Positions 59,985-64,000 of a stretch of DNA of 64,000 bases are shown here, piece after piece. Numbering within the stretch: position 1 is the stretch's first letter; each line of letters begins with the position of its first letter. The notes beneath the pieces were generated by a model. The model was not told the origin of the DNA and made no database searches. It saw only the letters and a program-made list of their open reading frames with translations. The stretch is taken from assembly GCF_029946145.1 (NCBI RefSeq), contig NZ_JAQSDY010000025.1, forward strand, positions 62,001-126,000, written 5' to 3'. A program made the translations under genes and the position numbers. The DNA comes from Brevundimonas sp. (lineage in GTDB: Bacteria; Pseudomonadota; Alphaproteobacteria; Caulobacterales; Caulobacteraceae).

Positions 59985-62534
59985 ATGGCGGCGCTTGAGG
60001 AACCGGGCGGGAAGAGCCACCTTTTCCACATCATGAGCGACCGCGGCACAGGACAGGCCCCCTCGCGCGTCGTCGCGGTTCTGGGGCCCACCAACACCGG
60101 CAAGACCCATCTGGCGGTCGAGCGGATGCTGGGCCACGCCTCGGGCATGATCGGCCTGCCGCTGCGGCTGCTGGCGCGCGAGATCTACGACCGGATCGTC
60201 AAGCGGCGCGGGGCGGCGGCCGTGGCCCTGGTGACCGGCGAGGAAAAGATCGTCCCGCCGCGGGCCGTCTATTTCGTCTGCACCGTCGAGGCCATGCCGA
60301 TGGAGCGGTCGGTCGAGTTCCTGGCCGTCGACGAGATCCAGCTGGTCGCCGATCCCGAGCGTGGCCACGTCTTCACCCAGCGGCTGCTGCACGCGCGAGG
60401 CCGGTTCGAGACCATGTTCCTGGGGGCCGGAACCATGGCGCCCTTGATCCGGGCGCTGGTTCCCGACGTCGAGATCGTGAAGCGCGAGCGCCTGTCGACC
60501 CTGAGCTACGCCGGGTCGAAGAAGTTGACCCGCCTGCCCGCCCGCAGCGCCATTGTCGCCTTCAGCACCGAGCAGGTCTACGCCATCGCCGAGCTGATCC
60601 GGCGCCAGCGCGGCGGCGCGGCCGTGGTGATGGGCAGCCTGTCGCCCCGCACCCGCAACGCCCAGGTCGAGCTGTTCCAGTCGGGCGAGGTCGACTTCCT
60701 GGTCGCCACCGACGCGATCGGCATGGGTCTGAACATGGAGGTCGACCATGTCGCCTTCGCCGGCCTGCGCAAATTCGACGGCCGCCGCACCCGCTGGCTG
60801 CACGCCCATGAGATCGGCCAGATCGCCGGCCGCGCCGGCCGTCACCTGCGCGACGGGACCTTCGGCGTCACCGGCGAGTCGCTGGAACTGGATCCGGACC
60901 TGGTCGAACAGGTGGTCGAGCACCGCTTCGATCCGGTCGAGGGGGCGGAATGGCGCAACGCCCGGCTGGATTTCGACACCCTGCCCGACCTGCTGCGGTC
61001 GCTGGTCGTCACCCCGGGCCGGACGGGTCTGGGCCTGACCCGGCCGGCGCTGGACGAAACCCTGCTGCGCCGCCTGATCAAGGACGAGGAGGTGGCCCGC
61101 ATCGGCCGGTCGCGCGGCGCGATCATGCGGCTGTGGGAGGCCTGCCAGCTGCCCGACTTCCAGAAGACGACGCTGGACGAGCACGGCCGGCTGTCGAAGG
61201 AAATCTTCCAGGCCCTGACCGGCAGGCGCGGCCGCCTGACGGAAGACTGGATCGCGCCGCGCTTCGCCGAACTGGACCGCGACGACGGCCAGATCGACCA
61301 GCTATCGGCCCGCCTCAGCGGCGTGCGCACCCTCAGCTACATCGCCAACCGCCCCGACTGGCTGGATCAGGCGCAAGGGTGGCGCGACCGCACCAAGGCC
61401 CTGGAGGAGCGTCTGTCCGATGTGTTGCACGAGCGGCTGACCGCGCGCTTCGTGGACCGGCGCACCACCGCCCTGATGCGGGCCCTGAACGTGCGCGAGG
61501 ACGCGGTCGCGGACGTCGACGCCGAAGGGGCCGTGGTCGTCGAGGGCCACGCCGTCGGTCGGCTGAGCGGCGTGGATTTCCAGATCGACAAGGGTTCGTC
61601 CGCGCTGGAGGACCGCGCCCTGCGTCACGCCGCGCGGCAGGCGGTGACGCCCGAGATCGCGCGCCGGCTGGGCCGGTTGGCGGCGGATGGGGACGAGGCG
61701 TTCGCGGTCACCCCCGACGGCGCGGTGCTGTGGGGGGGCGTCCAGGCCGGTCAGGTCACCGGCGGCGACTGGTTCGCCCCCCGGGTGCGGCTGTTGGGCG
61801 AGTTGGGCCCGGCGGCGGCGCGTGAGCGGGCCCAACGGCGGCTGGAGGCCTGGCTGGCCGGCGAGGCGGGCCGGGCCTTGCGGCCGCTGCGGCGGTTGAA
61901 GACGGCCATCGAGAGCGGGGCGCTGAAAGGTCTGCCGCGCGGGGTCGCCTTCCGTCTGCTGGAGGCCGGCGGCGTCATCGACCGGCGCGACGTGGACCGC
62001 GACCTGGCGGCGCTCAGCCAGGTCGAACGGCGCACCTTGAAGACGTTCGGCGTGCGCATCGGACTTCATTCGGTCTGGCTGCCGGTCTTGCTGAAAAGCC
62101 GGGCGCGGGCGCTGGCCCAGGCGTTTGTGGCCGGCGAGACCTTGGGGCCGCGCGCGGCGCGCTTGTCGCTGTTGTCGGAGCCGCCGCCATCGCCCCGCGC
62201 CCTGGCGGCGTTCGGCCTGCGCGCCGCCGGCCGATTCGCGGCCCCGGTCGAACTGCTGGAGGCGCTGACGGAACGGCGGGCCAGGGGAAAGGGCCTGTTG
62301 AGCGACGCCGACCTGACCGAACTGGGCGTGACGCTGGACGAAGCCAGGGCCCTGGCGGCGGCGGTGAAGGCCACCCGCGCCCAACAGCCGGACCGGGACG
62401 CGTCCCGGACCCGGCCGGTGAAGGATTCCCCGTTCGCCATCCTGTCGGCGCTGACCGCTCCGCCGGCGCTGGCGGCCCGTCCCAAACGCCGCCGGCCGCG
62501 CCGCGCCCGCCCCGCCTCGACCGGAACCGCATGA
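59985..62534 (+). CDS. Suv3-like superfamily 2 RNA helicase
   Basis: An 849-residue DExH helicase related to mitochondrial Suv3. Walker A GPTNTGKTH, motif II VDEIQLVAD, motif III-like LGAGTMAP, motif V ATDAIGMGLNM and motif VI EIGQIAGRAGRH. The C-terminus is basic (RPKRRRPRRARP). It likely acts in RNA turnover. The start is ATG 59985 with GGAA nearby; the ATG at 60033 (MSDRGTGQ) is an alternative. It overlaps the S4-protein ATG by 4 bases. Confidence 0.92.
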   Translation: MAALEEPGGKSHLFHIMSDRGTGQAPSRVVAVLGPTNTGKTHLAVERMLGHASGMIGLPLRLLAREIYDRIVKRRGAAAVALVTGEEKIVPPRAVYFVCTVEAMPMERSVEFLAVDEIQLVADPERGHVFTQRLLHARGRFETMFLGAGTMAPLIRALVPDVEIVKRERLSTLSYAGSKKLTRLPARSAIVAFSTEQVYAIAELIRRQRGGAAVVMGSLSPRTRNAQVELFQSGEVDFLVATDAIGMGLNMEVDHVAFAGLRKFDGRRTRWLHAHEIGQIAGRAGRHLRDGTFGVTGESLELDPDLVEQVVEHRFDPVEGAEWRNARLDFDTLPDLLRSLVVTPGRTGLGLTRPALDETLLRRLIKDEEVARIGRSRGAIMRLWEACQLPDFQKTTLDEHGRLSKEIFQALTGRRGRLTEDWIAPRFAELDRDDGQIDQLSARLSGVRTLSYIANRPDWLDQAQGWRDRTKALEERLSDVLHERLTARFVDRRTTALMRALNVREDAVADVDAEGAVVVEGHAVGRLSGVDFQIDKGSSALEDRALRHAARQAVTPEIARRLGRLAADGDEAFAVTPDGAVLWGGVQAGQVTGGDWFAPRVRLLGELGPAAARERAQRRLEAWLAGEAGRALRPLRRLKTAIESGALKGLPRGVAFRLLEAGGVIDRRDVDRDLAALSQVERRTLKTFGVRIGLHSVWLPVLLKSRARALAQAFVAGETLGPRAARLSLLSEPPPSPRALAAFGLRAAGRFAAPVELLEALTERRARGKGLLSDADLTELGVTLDEARALAAAVKATRAQQPDRDASRTRPVKDSPFAILSALTAPPALAARPKRRRPRRARPASTGTA

Positions 62535-62812
62535 GCGAAACGGGGTGCCGGGTCGATGTCTGGCTGTGGCGCGCGCGCTTCGCCAGGACACGCTCACTCG
62601 CCGCGACCATGGTGGAGCGCGGCGTGGTGCGGCTGACTCACCAGGGCCGGCAGATGCGCCTCGACAAGCCCAGCCGCTGCGTTCACGTCGGAGACAGCCT
62701 GGTGTTCGCCATCGGCGGCCGGCTGGTCGATCTCAAGGTGGAATCGCTCGGCGAACGGCGCGGGCCCGCCGAAGAGGCCCGCGCCCTGTATGTCCTGACA
62801 GAGGCGGACTGA
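62531..62812 (+). CDS. S4 domain RNA-binding protein (HslR-like)
   Basis: A 93-residue protein with one S4 domain: VDVWLWRARFARTRSLAATMVERGVVRL, then LDKPSRCVHVGDSLVF. Similar to Hsp15/HslR, which binds stalled 50S subunits with nascent chains. Start overlaps the helicase stop (ATGA), linking both to RNA or ribosome quality control. Confidence 0.9.
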   Translation: MSETGCRVDVWLWRARFARTRSLAATMVERGVVRLTHQGRQMRLDKPSRCVHVGDSLVFAIGGRLVDLKVESLGERRGPAEEARALYVLTEAD

Positions 62813-62815
62813 CCG

Positions 62816-63442
62816 CTATTGCTGCAGGACGAACTCGCCCTCGATGTGCAGCTTGACCTCGTCGGACACGGCCGGAAGGGCGTAGTTGACGCCGAAGTCG
62901 GAGCGTTTGATCGTGGCTTCGCCGTCGAAGCCGGTCTTGTAGGTATTGCCCATCGACGGACCGGCCTGGTTGAATTCGACCTCCATGGTCACCGGCTTGG
63001 TCACGCCGCGCAGGGTCAGGTCGCCGATGACGGTGGCTTCGTTGGCGTCGTCGGAATCGACGGTCACCGAGCGCGAAACGAAGGTGGCCACGGGATGGTT
63101 GGCGGTGTCGAAGAAATCAGCCGTCTGCAGGTGAGCCTTCAGCCCGTCCGAGTTCGGGTCCACGTCGGTCAGGGGAATGGTGGCGGTGAGGGTCGAGGCG
63201 GACGGGTTGGCGGGGTCCAGGTTCAACGTCGCCTGCACGTTCACGAACTGGCCGTAGTAGGTCGAGAAGCCGAGGTGGTTGACGGACCAGGTGATCTTGC
63301 CGTGGGCGGAATCCAGCGCGTAGGCGCCGGCGCGGACTTCGGCGGGCGCTTGCGTGGCCTGGGTCCGGGCGACGACGGCGCCGGAAGTCAGCAGGGCGAG
63401 GGCGGCGACGCCGCCGAGGGCGGTGAGGGCGAGGCGAGTCAT
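62816..63442 (-). CDS. YceI family periplasmic protein
   Basis: A 208-residue exported lipocalin-like protein. Signal peptide MTRLALTALGGVAALALLTS (cleavage near VVA), then the YceI core: YALDSAHGKITWSVNHLGFSTYYGQF, ADFFDTANHPVATFVS, VIGDLTLRGVTKPVTMEVEF and RSDFGVNYALPAVSDEVKL. The family binds polyisoprenoid-like ligands. It is convergent with the S4-protein gene (3-base gap). Start at 63442 is set by the signal peptide. Confidence 0.93.
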   Translation of the reverse strand: MTRLALTALGGVAALALLTSGAVVARTQATQAPAEVRAGAYALDSAHGKITWSVNHLGFSTYYGQFVNVQATLNLDPANPSASTLTATIPLTDVDPNSDGLKAHLQTADFFDTANHPVATFVSRSVTVDSDDANEATVIGDLTLRGVTKPVTMEVEFNQAGPSMGNTYKTGFDGEATIKRSDFGVNYALPAVSDEVKLHIEGEFVLQQ

Positions 63443-63604
63443 GGTGGCTCCTTCGGAAACAGGGCTATCTGCAATCAGAACTGTAACAGATAGCGCCGCG
63501 AAGCGTTCCGGCAAGGGCTGCGGCGTCGACTTCTGTTGACACTTGGGGTGCGCGGAGTCATCTGCGCAGCCCCGGCCTCCCCCCAGGAACCCCTCGCTCC
63601 GCCC

Positions 63605-63946
63605 ATGACCTACATCGTCACCGACGCCTGCGTGAAATGTAAGTTCATGGACTGCGTCGAGGTCTGCCCGGTCGACTGCTTCTACGAGGGGGAGAATTTC
63701 CTCGTCATCGCCCCGGACGAATGCATCGACTGCGGCGTCTGCGAGCCGGAATGCCCGGTCGACGCCATCGTGCCCGACACCGAGGACGAGCCCGACGGCA
63801 AATGGCTGATCGTCAACGCCGAATACGCCAAGGTCTGGCCCAACATCACCGTCAAGGGCACGCCGCCGGCTGACGCCGAACAGTTCGAGCGCGAGACCGG
63901 CAAGTTCGAGAAATACTTCTCCGAGAAGCCCGGCAAGGGTTCCTGA
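63605..63946 (+). CDS. fdxA: 7Fe ferredoxin FdxA
   Basis: A 113-residue 3Fe-4S/4Fe-4S ferredoxin. Cysteines lie in [17 protein letters not shown] and [15 protein letters not shown]. The C-terminal tail ([12 protein letters not shown]) is that of FdxA. It starts [10 protein letters not shown] at 63605; the upstream open frame to 63536 is not needed. Possible redox donor to metabolic Fe-S enzymes. Confidence 0.96.
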   Translation: MTYIVTDACVKCKFMDCVEVCPVDCFYEGENFLVIAPDECIDCGVCEPECPVDAIVPDTEDEPDGKWLIVNAEYAKVWPNITVKGTPPADAEQFERETGKFEKYFSEKPGKGS

Positions 63947-64000
63947 ACGCCGTTTCTTGCAAGCCCGGTCGCGTCTGACGTGATGTAGTGCGCATGGGAG
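63947..64000. other. Window end, no feature seen
   Basis: The last 54 bases after fdxA hold no recognisable gene or terminator. Confidence 0.5.

Overview
The window is high-GC, densely packed chromosomal DNA of an alphaproteobacterium, most likely Caulobacteraceae (Brevundimonas or a close relative). The evidence is an FlbE/FlbD-type fliF operon, CtrA-like TTAA-N7-TTAA sites in front of three flagellar units, a split F0 ATP synthase operon with b and b-prime subunits, an xseB/ispA/dxs group, an EcfG-like stress promoter and frequent ATGA/TGATG stop-start overlaps. No rRNA, phage, integrase or CRISPR array is visible.

Layout. 1-6.9 kb: end of a topoisomerase IB gene, a small membrane protein, the kbl-tdh threonine catabolic pair, an MliC/DUF4232 lipoprotein, ispH. 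6.2-9.7 kb: secreted protein, argS, a deaminase. 9.8-14.5 kb: tandem glycine riboswitch and gcvT-gcvH-gcvPA-gcvPB. 15.1-17.8 kb: F0 operon atpI-atpB-atpE-atpF2-atpF. 18.8-22.3 kb: xseB-csaA-ispA-dxs. 22.4-28.7 kb: housekeeping and accessory genes (cyclophilin, phosphatase, HDAC-like deacetylase, GNAT, TonB-C and VWA pair, csbD, NUDIX). 28.7-31.7 kb: a two-component cluster. 32.5-33.0 kb: a DUF559 nuclease gene flanked by inverted repeats. 33.0-43.6 kb: fliQ-fliR-flhB and fliF-fliG-fliH(flbE)-fliN-flbD-bla-flhA. 43.6-49.0 kb: folE, an acyltransferase, an amidohydrolase and a 2OG-Fe(II) oxygenase. 49.0-51.6 kb: flgB-flgC-fliE diverging from fliO-fliP. 51.7-64 kb: HU, a 956-residue TPR protein, cinA-like, DUF983, an AT-rich island, an ABC exporter, tRNA-Arg, a Suv3-like helicase with an S4 protein, YceI, and ferredoxin fdxA.

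How the parts work together. kbl/tdh turn threonine into glycine plus acetyl-CoA. The glycine-sensing riboswitch and Gcv system then move excess glycine into one-carbon metabolism, so a full threonine-to-C1 route lies within 15 kb. ispH, dxs and ispA are three steps of MEP isoprenoid synthesis. The flagellar genes build the basal body MS ring, switch and export gate, and their promoters share a 38-bp block.

The most unusual feature is a family of palindromic repeats that occur as inverted pairs. One pair encloses a DUF559 nuclease gene, supplying its ribosome binding site and its last two dozen codons. Another is a 144-bp element read in frame through the start of fliP. This looks like a REP/RAYT-like or RPE-like element family with a candidate nuclease partner. 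A class A beta-lactamase gene inside the flagellar operon is the second unexpected arrangement.
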